A stretch of DNA of 6,269 bases from Bacillota bacterium (GCA_023426265.1 JAFABA010000131.1:1-6269); one strand, 5' to 3'; numbered from the stretch's first letter, positions 1 through 5,645 are shown. Notes: generated from the sequence alone by a model not told the origin. Translations and numbers: made by a program.

Positions 1-167
1 TCGTACCGCACAGAGGAATGCAGCATGTCGTACGCCGCGCCGTACTCCCCCGCGTTGATGAAAGTTAAAAACGCGTCCCGCGCGTCCGCGGCGGACGGCG
101 CCTTGCAGGCCGGAACCGCAAGTGTAAGCAATATCAGCGATAAAAGCAGGCAGAGGCTTCGCTTCAT
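1..167 (-). CDS. Lipoprotein N-terminus (partial), possible PBP/MecA_N-like protein
   Basis: The reading frame opens at the ATG whose complement is 165-167 and runs off the left edge, giving 55 visible residues. It begins MKRSLCLLLSLILLTLAVPAC: a positive start, a hydrophobic stretch (about residues 4-19) and a lipobox-like V-P-A-C at 18-21. This suggests an exported protein lipidated on Cys21 and held on the outer face of the membrane. After the cysteine comes a short Ala/Ser-rich linker and then DAFLTFINAGEYGAAYDML. That pattern resembles the first helices of NTF2-like domains such as the MecA N-terminal domain of class B penicillin-binding proteins. The family call is inference from about 25 residues; other NTF2-like lipoproteins fit as well. 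A GAGGGTG ribosome binding site sits a few bases before the start, and the promoter is at 212-220. The lipoprotein signal is well supported; the function is not. Confidence 0.72.
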   Translation of the reverse strand, partial: MKRSLCLLLSLILLTLAVPACKAPSAADARDAFLTFINAGEYGAAYDMLHSSVRY

Positions 168-377
168 GGCACCCTCGTCATTCGTAATGGGTATTCGAAC
201 CATCCGCTACCAGTATACCATAGCGCGCATACATAGTTATAGGAATAACAGTGAAATTATGATGAACGATGATGGCAATTTAGAGGTGTCAATACGGTTG
301 GGTGGCTGTTAAAAAGGCTCTCCGGATAGCAGATCATTATGCCTGTCAATATGCCGCCGCCCGGTTATGGATGGCGC
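168..377. other. Intergenic region without a recognisable gene
   Basis: These 210 bases lie between the start of the lipoprotein gene and the stop of the 378-923 gene. Apart from the promoter at 212-220 I see no convincing gene. Short open frames here have no ribosome binding site or recognisable protein. On the minus strand a weak stem (AGGC...GCCT) followed by five T bases near 311-343 could help terminate the 378-923 transcript. Its loop of about 22 bases makes this a poor candidate, so I do not call it a terminator. Confidence 0.5.
212..220 (-). promoter_or_regulatory. Extended -10 promoter for the left-end lipoprotein gene
   Basis: Read on the minus strand this is TGG-TATACT, an extended -10 (TGn) followed by a hexamer one base off consensus. 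It lies about 45 bases before the lipoprotein ATG, which would give a leader of roughly 40 bases. No good -35 hexamer is seen 16-18 bases upstream, consistent with an extended -10 promoter. There is no experimental support. Confidence 0.5.
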
Positions 378-923
378 CTAAGATACAACAGCGGTGCCTG
401 TGGGATACGCGTACTGCGGAAACTGCGCCGTTATCCCGTCGATCATATAGTTCGCCATTTTTAAAGCATTTTGATAGATTGCATCATAGGTGGAAATCGA
501 CGTGGAGAGTTTATCTTCATTGATTTGCCTGATCAGCTGTTCTTCAAGCTGATACTGGACATATAGCATTTCCTGCCATGTCGCCTTATTCCAATAAGGA
601 TTTAATTCGGTAAAAAGGGCTGCGATGTCGTCTGCGTTTGCCTGCATTTTTGACAGCTGCATAGAGACATCGAAGCCGATTTTTATTGTGGACGCCAATT
701 CGGCCAGCAGCAGGATGTGCTCCGCCAGCAGAGCCTCATATCGTTTTGCCTTGTCCGGGCCATAAAAAGGCGTGAGCTGCCCCGAAAAATCGATGGTATT
801 TTGTATGGTGCGTATCGTCACATAACCCAAATCCCGAAGCCTGAATATCAGGCTGATCAAAAAGTGCTGGATCCAAACCAGACGATCGGTCCAAAGGAGA
901 CGTATATTTTCCTGCCAGCTCAT
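378..923 (-). CDS. Uncharacterised helical protein, 181 aa, conserved Firmicutes family
   Basis: I start this gene at the ATG at 923 (MSWQENIRLLW...), because AGAGGTG sits just upstream. The open frame extends 29 codons further, but that part contains the likely promoter. The protein is soluble-looking and mostly helical. Its pattern matches, from memory, a family of unknown function in Bacilli and Clostridia. Landmarks are an N-terminal LLWTDRLVWIQHFLIS, then a DF....L.PFYG segment (residues 45-54), an AEHILLLAEL helix (67-76), ANADDIAALFTELNPYW (95-111) and a C-terminal ITAQFPQ (164-170). Some databases label members acetylglutamate kinase, but no amino-acid kinase motif is visible and I do not support that name. 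No signal peptide or clear membrane segment is present. The codons look richer in A/T than those of neighbouring genes. It appears to be transcribed alone. Confidence 0.8.
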   Translation of the reverse strand: MSWQENIRLLWTDRLVWIQHFLISLIFRLRDLGYVTIRTIQNTIDFSGQLTPFYGPDKAKRYEALLAEHILLLAELASTIKIGFDVSMQLSKMQANADDIAALFTELNPYWNKATWQEMLYVQYQLEEQLIRQINEDKLSTSISTYDAIYQNALKMANYMIDGITAQFPQYAYPTGTAVVS

Positions 924-955
924 AACGCACCTCTGTCCTATCTTGCTTACAGCAT

Positions 956-961
956 AGTATA
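956..961 (-). promoter_or_regulatory. Possible -10 element for the 378-923 gene
   Basis: The minus strand reads TATACT here, about 33 bases before the ATG at 923, which would give a leader of about 25 bases. The expected -35 position (near 979-984) reads GCCCGA, which is a poor match. The assignment rests on the -10 alone, and on the lplA terminator just upstream implying a new transcription start. Confidence 0.3.
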
Positions 962-1006
962 TGCCCGCGTTATGACATTCGGGCACTTGGATGCAGCGCA
1001 GCGTAA

Positions 1007-1051
1007 GCAAGAAAGAAGACGCAGGGCCGCGATTGTATCGCAGCCCTGCGT
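1007..1051 (-). terminator. Intrinsic terminator downstream of lplA
   Basis: The bases at 1019-1033 pair with 1037-1051 in a 15-bp stem with a 3-base loop and one G-U wobble on the minus strand. The minus strand continues CTTCTTTCTT, a T-rich but interrupted tail. It lies 50 bases beyond the lplA stop codon and before the likely promoter of the next gene. The plus-strand side has no T tract, so it is a one-way terminator serving lplA. Confidence 0.75.
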
Positions 1052-1100
1052 GGTTTGCAAGCTATGAATGCTTAGGAGGAGCGCCTTTGAAAGCCTGCTG

Positions 1101-2075
1101 CTAGAACCCCTTTTCCAATATCCAGTCCGCAAGCTCGCCCGCCTGCTGGTGCCGCAAAGCACGGATGCGCTCCGCCATCTCATAGGACTGGAAGGGGGAG
1201 CAAAGAAGCACCGGCGCGATACGCTCGATAAACGCCTCATCCATGGCGTCCGAATACACTTTGGCGTCCACAATGCAGCCCTTGCTCAAAGAAAGCTGCA
1301 TCTCGATGCCGCCCCAGGAGAAGCGCTGCTCCAGTATGATATCAAACGACGGCGTCCTGCCCATTTTCCATTCCCAGGAGCCGTACAGCTCCGTGAGCGC
1401 GCCAAGTTTTTCTTCATCCAGCTGAAATTCCTGCCCCACGCGGGCGATGCCGTATGTCTTGATAAACGCATCAATCAGCGCGTCCTTCATGGTATCCACC
1501 GTCAGCGCGGGGTTGAGGTCATGCAGGTTCTGTACCCGGGAGCGCACGCTTTCAATGCCCTTTGCGGAAAGCTTGTCCGGCGGGGGCGCTAGGTAGCGCG
1601 AAAGCTTCTGCATATCCACATCGATCAATACCGTGCCGTGGTGCATGGCGACGTCCGAGCTGAAGCGGAACGCGTTGCCGGAGAATTTCGCGCCGCTCTC
1701 TTTTACCACAAGATCGTTGCGGCCGGTAAACTCGGTCTCAATATTGAACTTTGCCGCCGCCTGCTGGATAACGGAAAGCTGTTTGTGTACGTCATACGCC
1801 CGGCGGGGTAATATAAAGGTAAAGTTCAGGTTGCCAAGGTCATGGAACACCGCCCCGCCGCCGGAGGAGCGCCGGGCAAGATGCCCTCCCTCCTGCTCTA
1901 AAATCTGCGTGCGGCACTCCTTCCAGGCATTCTGATTCTTGCCGATCACCACGGTATTCTGGTTCTGCCACAGGTAGAGCGTGCAGCTCCCCCCCTGCGC
2001 ATCGAAGAGCAGCGATTCGAGCGCAAGGTTATGGTAAGGATCATAAACGCTGCTCAAATAAATCATGTTTTGCAT
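1101..2075 (-). CDS. lplA: Lipoate-protein ligase A
   Basis: This cytoplasmic enzyme uses ATP to activate lipoate and attaches it to a lysine of lipoyl domains, such as glycine cleavage H protein or 2-oxoacid dehydrogenase E2 subunits. The 324-residue product carries the family signatures in order: RRSSGGGAVFHDLGN at 68-82 (lipoyl-AMP site), the probable catalytic Lys130 in AKFSGNAFR, HHGTVLIDVD at 145-154, and KGIESVRSRVQNL at 172-184. The C-terminal accessory domain (about 230-324) has the usual GSWEWKMGRTPSF. Having both domains in one chain suggests that it both activates and transfers. I chose the ATG at 2075, just downstream of GAGGG; the open frame extends 34 codons further upstream, but that stretch overlaps the promoter and does not look like LplA. 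A second ATG three codons in is a weaker option. The gene has its own promoter and terminator; the lipoylated target is not in this window. Confidence 0.95.
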   Translation of the reverse strand: MQNMIYLSSVYDPYHNLALESLLFDAQGGSCTLYLWQNQNTVVIGKNQNAWKECRTQILEQEGGHLARRSSGGGAVFHDLGNLNFTFILPRRAYDVHKQLSVIQQAAAKFNIETEFTGRNDLVVKESGAKFSGNAFRFSSDVAMHHGTVLIDVDMQKLSRYLAPPPDKLSAKGIESVRSRVQNLHDLNPALTVDTMKDALIDAFIKTYGIARVGQEFQLDEEKLGALTELYGSWEWKMGRTPSFDIILEQRFSWGGIEMQLSLSKGCIVDAKVYSDAMDEAFIERIAPVLLCSPFQSYEMAERIRALRHQQAGELADWILEKGF

Positions 2076-2098
2076 GAGGCCCTCGCTTTGATAATAGG

Positions 2099-2111
2099 AT
2101 AGTACTACTAT
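2099..2111. promoter_or_regulatory. Dyad overlapping the lplA -10 region, candidate operator
   Basis: ATAGTA and TACTAT are exact inverted repeats around a single central C. The dyad covers most of the -10 hexamer and the expected start site of lplA, a place where a repressor would block transcription. No known regulator motif is recognised. Because -10 sequences are themselves AT-rich, chance symmetry is possible. Confidence 0.3.
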
Positions 2112-2135
2112 ACCCAAATGCGGCCGCTCCCACAA
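2107..2135 (-). promoter_or_regulatory. lplA promoter
   Basis: On the minus strand TTGTGG (2130-2135) and TATAGT (2107-2112) are separated by 17 bases. Transcription would start near 2100 and leave a leader of about 25 bases before the lplA ATG. The -10 matches consensus at five of six positions; the -35 is weaker. A 13-base perfect dyad overlaps the -10 and start region. Confidence 0.6.
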
Positions 2136-2183
2136 GCGATTGCAGTAAAATGCAGTTTCTCTCGGGATGGCCTGCAAATATAT

Positions 2184-2220
2184 TTGACAAGGCCCGGTTC
2201 GTACAGTATCCTGTTATAAT
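2184..2220 (+). promoter_or_regulatory. Promoter of the ArgRS-like/MBL operon with two overlapping -10 boxes
   Basis: A perfect TTGACA (2184-2189) is followed after 17 bases by TATCCT (2207-2212). Just downstream, TGT-TATAAT (2212-2220) is a perfect extended -10 that can work without a -35. Initiation could therefore fall near 2219 or near 2227. The first gives a short leader of about 25 bases; the second would start at the ribosome binding site itself. Confidence 0.75.
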
Positions 2221-2243
2221 ATATAAAAAGGGGTAAATTGCGC

Positions 2244-2936
2244 ATGACCGGTCAATTGGAAGAGCTGCGTGCTTACCTTGCTTCGATAACCGGAGAGATT
2301 GCGGGAAAAACCGTATACTCCCATGAAATGGACTGCCCGGCGGAAGGCGTTGCCGTACGGTGTGCGGCGCCGTTGCGGCTTCAGGCGGATGCAGGGGATC
2401 TGTGCCGCAAGTTGCAGAAGGAGCTCCCGGCATTCAAGTATCTCGGCGTTTCTCCCATCGCGCGCGTCACGCATGGCGGCGGGCACCTGTTCTTTGAACT
2501 GACCGGGGAGCTGTATACCGCGCTGCTAGAGGATGCGCTGAGCACTTTTGAACCCGTCCCCGGGCCGGGGCCTACCGCCCCGCATGACGATGCCGCGCGG
2601 GCACGGATCAATTACACCATACGGCGGATGTGGATGCTTGCAAGGAAGGCGACCGGCGCCCCTTGCTGCCCGGAGAACCCCGCCGTGCAGAACGCGCTGC
2701 TCTTAACGCTTGCCATACCGGAGCGCTTACAGCATCCCCGTGGGCTGCGGCTGAGGCTTTTAGCCGCTTCCGACGCACTTTTGTGTATGACGCGCAGCGT
2801 GCTGCCAAGGCTCAGGCCGGGTTTATGCAGAACCAGCGCGCATGTGGCGGAGTTAGGCTTACGTATTCTTACCCTTGGACTTATCACACTTTACGGGCCG
2901 CCTGAGCAGCCTGAGGAACGGGAGGAACAGCAATGA
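2244..2936 (+). CDS. ArgRS-like protein without catalytic domain (DALR-type tRNA-binding domain)
   Basis: This 230-residue protein resembles the two RNA-binding ends of arginyl-tRNA synthetase joined together. Residues 1-100 end in IARVTHGGGHLFFELTGELY, like the tail of the ArgRS N-terminal additive domain (usually ...V...GPGFINF.L...). Residues 118-215 start with ARINYTIRRMWMLARKA, like the first helix of the DALR anticodon-binding domain (usually .QYA.AR..SILRKA), and end with a helical AHVAELGLRILTLGLITLYG. The catalytic Rossmann fold lying between these parts in a real synthetase is missing, with no HIGH or KMSKS motif, so it cannot aminoacylate. It may bind tRNA or a protein partner; this is inference from weak similarity. 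AAGGGG lies 10 bases before the ATG at 2244; a TTG at 2238 would add two residues and be only 4 bases away, so the start is uncertain. The stop overlaps the next gene in ATGA, implying translational coupling. Confidence 0.75.
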   Translation: MTGQLEELRAYLASITGEIAGKTVYSHEMDCPAEGVAVRCAAPLRLQADAGDLCRKLQKELPAFKYLGVSPIARVTHGGGHLFFELTGELYTALLEDALSTFEPVPGPGPTAPHDDAARARINYTIRRMWMLARKATGAPCCPENPAVQNALLLTLAIPERLQHPRGLRLRLLAASDALLCMTRSVLPRLRPGLCRTSAHVAELGLRILTLGLITLYGPPEQPEEREEQQ

Positions 2937-3583
2937 ATATCAAATGGTACGGACACAGCAGCTTTTTATTGACAGCGGAGAACGGCCTGAGAATATTTAC
3001 CGATCCCTGCGACCCGGATACCGGCTATACGCTTCATGATATCGAGGCGGATATCGTCACTATGAGCCACCAGCATTCCGACCACAACTACCTGAAAGCC
3101 ATTTTGGGTACGCCCGTGGTGCTGCGGGAGGCGGGCGTGTTTGAAAGGGACGGAATTCACATCACCGGCATTCCCTCCTTCCATGACGAGGTGGAGGGCA
3201 AAAAGCGCGGCAGCAACCTGATATTCCTGTTTGAGCTGGACGGCCTCCGCATTGCGCACCTGGGCGACATTGGCGTGCTGCCTTCTGACCAGACGTTTGC
3301 CGCTTTGGGCAAGCTTGACGTTCTTCTCTGCCCCGTGGGCGGCACCTATACCATCGACCCGCCCATCGCGTGCGAGATCGCGAACCGCACCTGCACCCGC
3401 GTATTCATCCCCATGCACTACCAGACCGCGCAATTGAAGCTCAAGCAGACCCTCCTGGGCATTGAGCCGCTTTTGTCCATCGCACGCAACTGCAAAATCC
3501 ACAAGCTCAACCAAAGCGAGGCAACCATCACCCCGGGCAGCCTGGGCGAAGCCCGGCTGCTGGTGCTGGATTATGAGAAATAG
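2933..3583 (+). CDS. MBL-fold metal-dependent hydrolase (UlaG/UPF0173-like)
   Basis: The 216-residue product belongs to the metallo-beta-lactamase superfamily and is close in pattern to the UlaG-like/UPF0173 group of predicted cytoplasmic hydrolases. It starts KWYGHSSFLL, with DPCDPDTGY at 25-32. The metal-binding SHQHSDH follows (His46, His48, Asp50, His51). Further ligand candidates are His84 in IPSFHD, Asp112 in IAHLGDIG and His162 in IPMHYQT. All core metal ligands appear intact, so it should be an active di-metal hydrolase, but the substrate cannot be read from the sequence. There is no signal peptide. A strong GGGAGGA site lies within the end of the upstream gene, and the ATG overlaps that gene's TGA, so the two are made together. 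A hairpin-rich element and a terminator follow its stop codon. Confidence 0.92.
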   Translation: MNIKWYGHSSFLLTAENGLRIFTDPCDPDTGYTLHDIEADIVTMSHQHSDHNYLKAILGTPVVLREAGVFERDGIHITGIPSFHDEVEGKKRGSNLIFLFELDGLRIAHLGDIGVLPSDQTFAALGKLDVLLCPVGGTYTIDPPIACEIANRTCTRVFIPMHYQTAQLKLKQTLLGIEPLLSIARNCKIHKLNQSEATITPGSLGEARLLVLDYEK

Positions 3584-3586
3584 GAT

Positions 3587-3706
3587 ATTTGGGGCTCTGC
3601 CCCAAACCCCGCCTAGGGACGTAACGACCCTAGGAACCCATTCGGGTTACCAAAGGGACGTCACGTCCCTTTGGTAGGGATTCGGGGGCAAAGCCCCTGA
3701 AAAAAG
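3587..3706 (+). repeat. Palindromic multi-hairpin element, copy A
   Basis: Nearly all of this stretch folds into consecutive hairpins: GGGGC/GCCCC at 3591-3603, CCTAGGG/CCCTAGG at 3612-3634, AACCC/GGGTT at 3635-3648, a perfect 12-bp stem with a TCA loop at 3649-3675, and GGGGC-AAA-GCCCC extended by flanking pairs at 3682-3700, then a run of A. It begins a few bases after the MBL stop codon and ends about 17 bases before the operon terminator. A related copy lies at 5719-5861 on the other strand. It encodes no protein and resembles REP-like intergenic repeats. It may protect the 3' end of the transcript, or help end the convergent cupin transcript. The repeat nature is well supported by the second copy; the role is inference. 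Confidence 0.8.
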
Positions 3707-3723
3707 ATATCTCAATGGTATTG

Positions 3724-3754
3724 GCCTGCTTAACAGCAGGCTCTTTTATTATTT
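3724..3754 (+). terminator. Intrinsic terminator of the ArgRS-like/MBL operon
   Basis: GCCTGCT (3724-3730) and AGCAGGC (3735-3741) form a perfect 7-bp stem with a TAAC loop. The plus strand then reads TCTTTTATTATTT, a good T-rich tail. It lies about 140 bases after the MBL stop, with element A in between. It stops six bases before the end of the convergent cupin gene. The minus strand has no T tract directly after the stem. Confidence 0.8.
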
Positions 3755-3759
3755 GTACC

Positions 3760-4095
3760 CTACTGCGGAAACACCACCGTCAGAAGCATCTGGAACCGTT
3801 CCTCCGCGCGTACGGCGTGGGGCTTGCCCGCGGGCATGACGATGCTTTCCCCGGCCTTCACCTGGTATTCCGTATCTTCAATCGTAATCACGCCCGCGCC
3901 ATCGAGCGCCATAACAAGAGCGTCCCCGCCGGAAGCGTGGGTGCTGATCTCCTCGCCCGCCTCAAAGGCGAACAGCGTAATGGAAACCGCCTTGTTTTGC
4001 ACCAGCGTGCGGCTGATGATCTGGCCGGGCTGATAGGGCACAAGCGAGGCCAGCGGCAGCACGGTTGCAAGCTCGATATTCTTTAAAATGCTCAT
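3760..4095 (-). CDS. Small single-domain cupin protein
   Basis: This 111-residue protein is a single cupin beta-barrel. Motif 1 is the region GEEISTHASGGDALVMALDGAG (47-68) and motif 2 is GESIVMPAGKPHAV (82-95), with the expected P-x-G and His93. In motif 1 the usual H-x-H is reduced to His53-Ala-Ser, and Asp58 stands where a glutamate is common, so metal binding may be weakened or altered. Such small cupins range from sugar or phenolic-compound enzymes to plain ligand binders, so no substrate can be assigned. AGAAAGGAAA precedes the ATG. The gene is 45 bases downstream of the DUF438 gene with no terminator between, so it is probably the last gene of that operon. Confidence 0.88.
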   Translation of the reverse strand: MSILKNIELATVLPLASLVPYQPGQIISRTLVQNKAVSITLFAFEAGEEISTHASGGDALVMALDGAGVITIEDTEYQVKAGESIVMPAGKPHAVRAEERFQMLLTVVFPQ

Positions 4096-4140
4096 GGTCG
4101 TTTCCTTTCTGTCTGTCCGTTATAGAGGTCCCAGTCTTCC

Positions 4141-5355
4141 TTATGACGGGGAAACCAGCCGCTTTTCTCCGGTGATTGCCTGTATGGGCGCGATATCCTG
4201 CGTAACCTCCAGCGTGCCTAAGAACTTGCCTTCATCGTCCCGTACCGCAAAGTAGCGGATCAGCAGATAGCGGCCGCCCATCTGAATCCAGAAATCCTCA
4301 TGCTCCTTTTTGCCCGCGCGGAAGTCATCCAATATGCCCTGCACTACGGGCATGCTGGCAGGCGGGTGGCAGTTGACCACCTTCCGGCCGATGATGGCGC
4401 GGGTACGCGGGAATATGCGCTCTTTGTTCTCCGAAAAATACTTAACGGTATCCTCCGCGTCTACAAATGTGATGTCAAATGGCAGGGCATTGAGCACGCG
4501 CGTCAGTTCGTCTACAGAGAAAACACCGGTAGGCAAGCGGATTTGTCCCGCCGTGAGCTCAGGCTTGCTTTCCTGCTGCGTCGCACCCTTCGGGGCCCAG
4601 ACAGGCTGCGCCGCGATTAAGAAATAGCCGATATCTCCCTGTTCCTTTGCAATCCCCGCCCATTCATCAGAGGAGAGCGTTTCGAGCAGCATGGGGGACA
4701 GGATGTTTTCTTCCTTGAATATCATCTCGCCGGCTTTCGCGATCGCTTCCTCCAGCGAATGGACGGCTTCCCCGCCCCTTCCGGCCTCCAGCGCAAGCAG
4801 CGCCGCTTTGATAAGGCCGCGGATCTCATCGTCCACGCCCCACATTACCTTGGGCGGCGCGGTGATGCCGTGCTTTTCCAGCAGCGGGAACAGCAGGTTT
4901 TCCTTTTTGCTGTAGTGGAGGTCTATTTTCGTGAGCGCGCGCACGCTTTCCAGCAGCGCTTCGCGCTCTTCCTCCCCGCTGCACAGAAAGAATGCGCGGA
5001 GCCTGGGCTTTACCTCTTCATCCAGCAGCCGTTCCAGCGCCCGGTTTTCGAGACGCAGCGTTTGCAGCGGATGTCCCGCTTCATAGGAAGCGTCCTGCGG
5101 TTGACTGTGAATCTCTTCAATAGAGCCTTTGAATACCGCCGCGTGCACGTCGCACAGACGCTGTACCTCCGCTACGGGCATGCCGCCCGCAATCAGCGCC
5201 TGCTCCGCCGCCGAAATCTCGGACGCGGAAACACCGGTGAACGCCTCCGCAAACTGTGCCTTGACTTCATCCACGCTTTTGCCTTCATGCAATTGCCGGA
5301 TCAACCGCTCGATCACCGTCTTGCGGTATTCCGTGTTGTTGATTTCCTTGCTCAT
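4141..5355 (-). CDS. DUF438 / hemerythrin-like / PAS protein
   Basis: The 404-residue protein has the COG2461-type layout. Residues 5-85 form the DUF438 helical domain. Residues 95-250 form a hemerythrin-like bundle with GHPLQTLRLEN (His95), HYSKKENLLFPLLEKHG (His147, Glu152, His162), the family signature PPKVMWGVDDEIRG and FKEENILSPM (Glu215/216). A linker follows. Residues 278-390 are a PAS domain: LPFDITFVDAEDTVKYFSENKERIFPRTRAIIGRKV..NCHPP, then EDFWIQMGGRYLLIRYFAVRD and GTLEVTQDI. The likely role is sensing or handling oxygen, nitric oxide or iron through a di-iron site coupled to a PAS ligand pocket; that is inference. There is no output kinase or DNA-binding domain, and no membrane segment. 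AAGGAAG lies before the ATG. It starts 14 bases after the DUF1858 gene and precedes the cupin. Confidence 0.93.
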   Translation of the reverse strand: MSKEINNTEYRKTVIERLIRQLHEGKSVDEVKAQFAEAFTGVSASEISAAEQALIAGGMPVAEVQRLCDVHAAVFKGSIEEIHSQPQDASYEAGHPLQTLRLENRALERLLDEEVKPRLRAFFLCSGEEEREALLESVRALTKIDLHYSKKENLLFPLLEKHGITAPPKVMWGVDDEIRGLIKAALLALEAGRGGEAVHSLEEAIAKAGEMIFKEENILSPMLLETLSSDEWAGIAKEQGDIGYFLIAAQPVWAPKGATQQESKPELTAGQIRLPTGVFSVDELTRVLNALPFDITFVDAEDTVKYFSENKERIFPRTRAIIGRKVVNCHPPASMPVVQGILDDFRAGKKEHEDFWIQMGGRYLLIRYFAVRDDEGKFLGTLEVTQDIAPIQAITGEKRLVSPS

Positions 5356-5369
5356 GCGCTTCTTCCTTT

Positions 5370-5597
5370 CTACTCCTGCACCGTATAGCCGTTTGCTTCA
5401 AGCGCCGTACGGATACGGTCCATGTCGATGTTCTTCATGATAGCGCCCTTTTTGAGCGTCATGAAACGGCCCGCTGTCTGTAGCATGCCCGGTTTTGCGA
5501 TATCCGTAAACCCAAGTTCCTGCAAAACCGAAACGAGTTCCGGATGCTTTGTGCACAATGCGTGCACGGTTTCATTCAGGTTCAGCTCCTGCTGCAT
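5370..5597 (-). CDS. DUF1858 small protein
   Basis: This 75-residue protein matches the DUF1858 pattern over its whole length: a start like LNLNETVHALCTKHPELVSVL, then QELGFTDIAKPGMLQTAGRFMTLKKGA and a closing helix ending in ANGY. The domain is related to the N-terminal part of ScdA/YtfE-type iron-cluster repair proteins and is often encoded beside or fused to redox proteins. Cys15 is its only cysteine. A strong GGGAGGT site lies about 7 bases before the ATG. It is the first gene of the operon, 14 bases ahead of the DUF438/hemerythrin gene, so the two products probably act together. Its exact biochemical role is not established. Confidence 0.9.
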   Translation of the reverse strand: MQQELNLNETVHALCTKHPELVSVLQELGFTDIAKPGMLQTAGRFMTLKKGAIMKNIDMDRIRTALEANGYTVQE

Positions 5598-5639
5598 GTT
5601 CGCGACCTCCCATCCATTCTTTTCCGCTTTTGTACCTAA

Positions 5640-5645
5640 AGTATA
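5640..5645 (-). promoter_or_regulatory. Possible -10 for the DUF1858-DUF438-cupin operon
   Basis: The minus strand reads TATACT about 43 bases before the DUF1858 ATG. The -35 position (5663-5668) reads CGGATT, far from consensus, so the promoter may be weak or need an activator. An inverted repeat, CGTTG-N6-CAACG, lies at 5667-5682, just upstream of and partly overlapping the -35 position. Confidence 0.4.

Noticed and set aside
1068..1592. Long plus-strand open frame (174 codons) opposite lplA
   Set aside because: It lies wholly antisense to a gene with clear LplA motifs, its protein matches nothing, and it is explained by GC-rich codons.
2120..2127. Eight-base palindrome GCGGCCGC in the lplA promoter spacer
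   Set aside because: A short GC palindrome in GC-rich DNA; it lies between the -35 and -10 with no sign of function.
2141..2156. Direct repeat TGCAGT, two copies 10 bases apart, upstream of lplA
   Set aside because: It is only six bases long, lies outside the core promoter and is likely by chance.
2471..2488. HGGGH in the ArgRS-like protein as a possible HIGH catalytic motif
   Set aside because: It falls where the ArgRS N-terminal domain has its GFIN region, there is no following Rossmann fold or KMSKS, and the protein is too short for a catalytic core.
2838..2905. Hydrophobic C-terminal stretch of the ArgRS-like protein as a membrane helix
   Set aside because: The hydrophobic run is short, contains Glu and Arg, and fits the last packed helices of a DALR-like bundle.
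4759..5388. Plus-strand open frame of 209 codons opposite the DUF438 gene
   Set aside because: It is a shadow of the DUF438/hemerythrin reading frame, with an Arg/Gln/Leu-rich product and no ribosome binding site.
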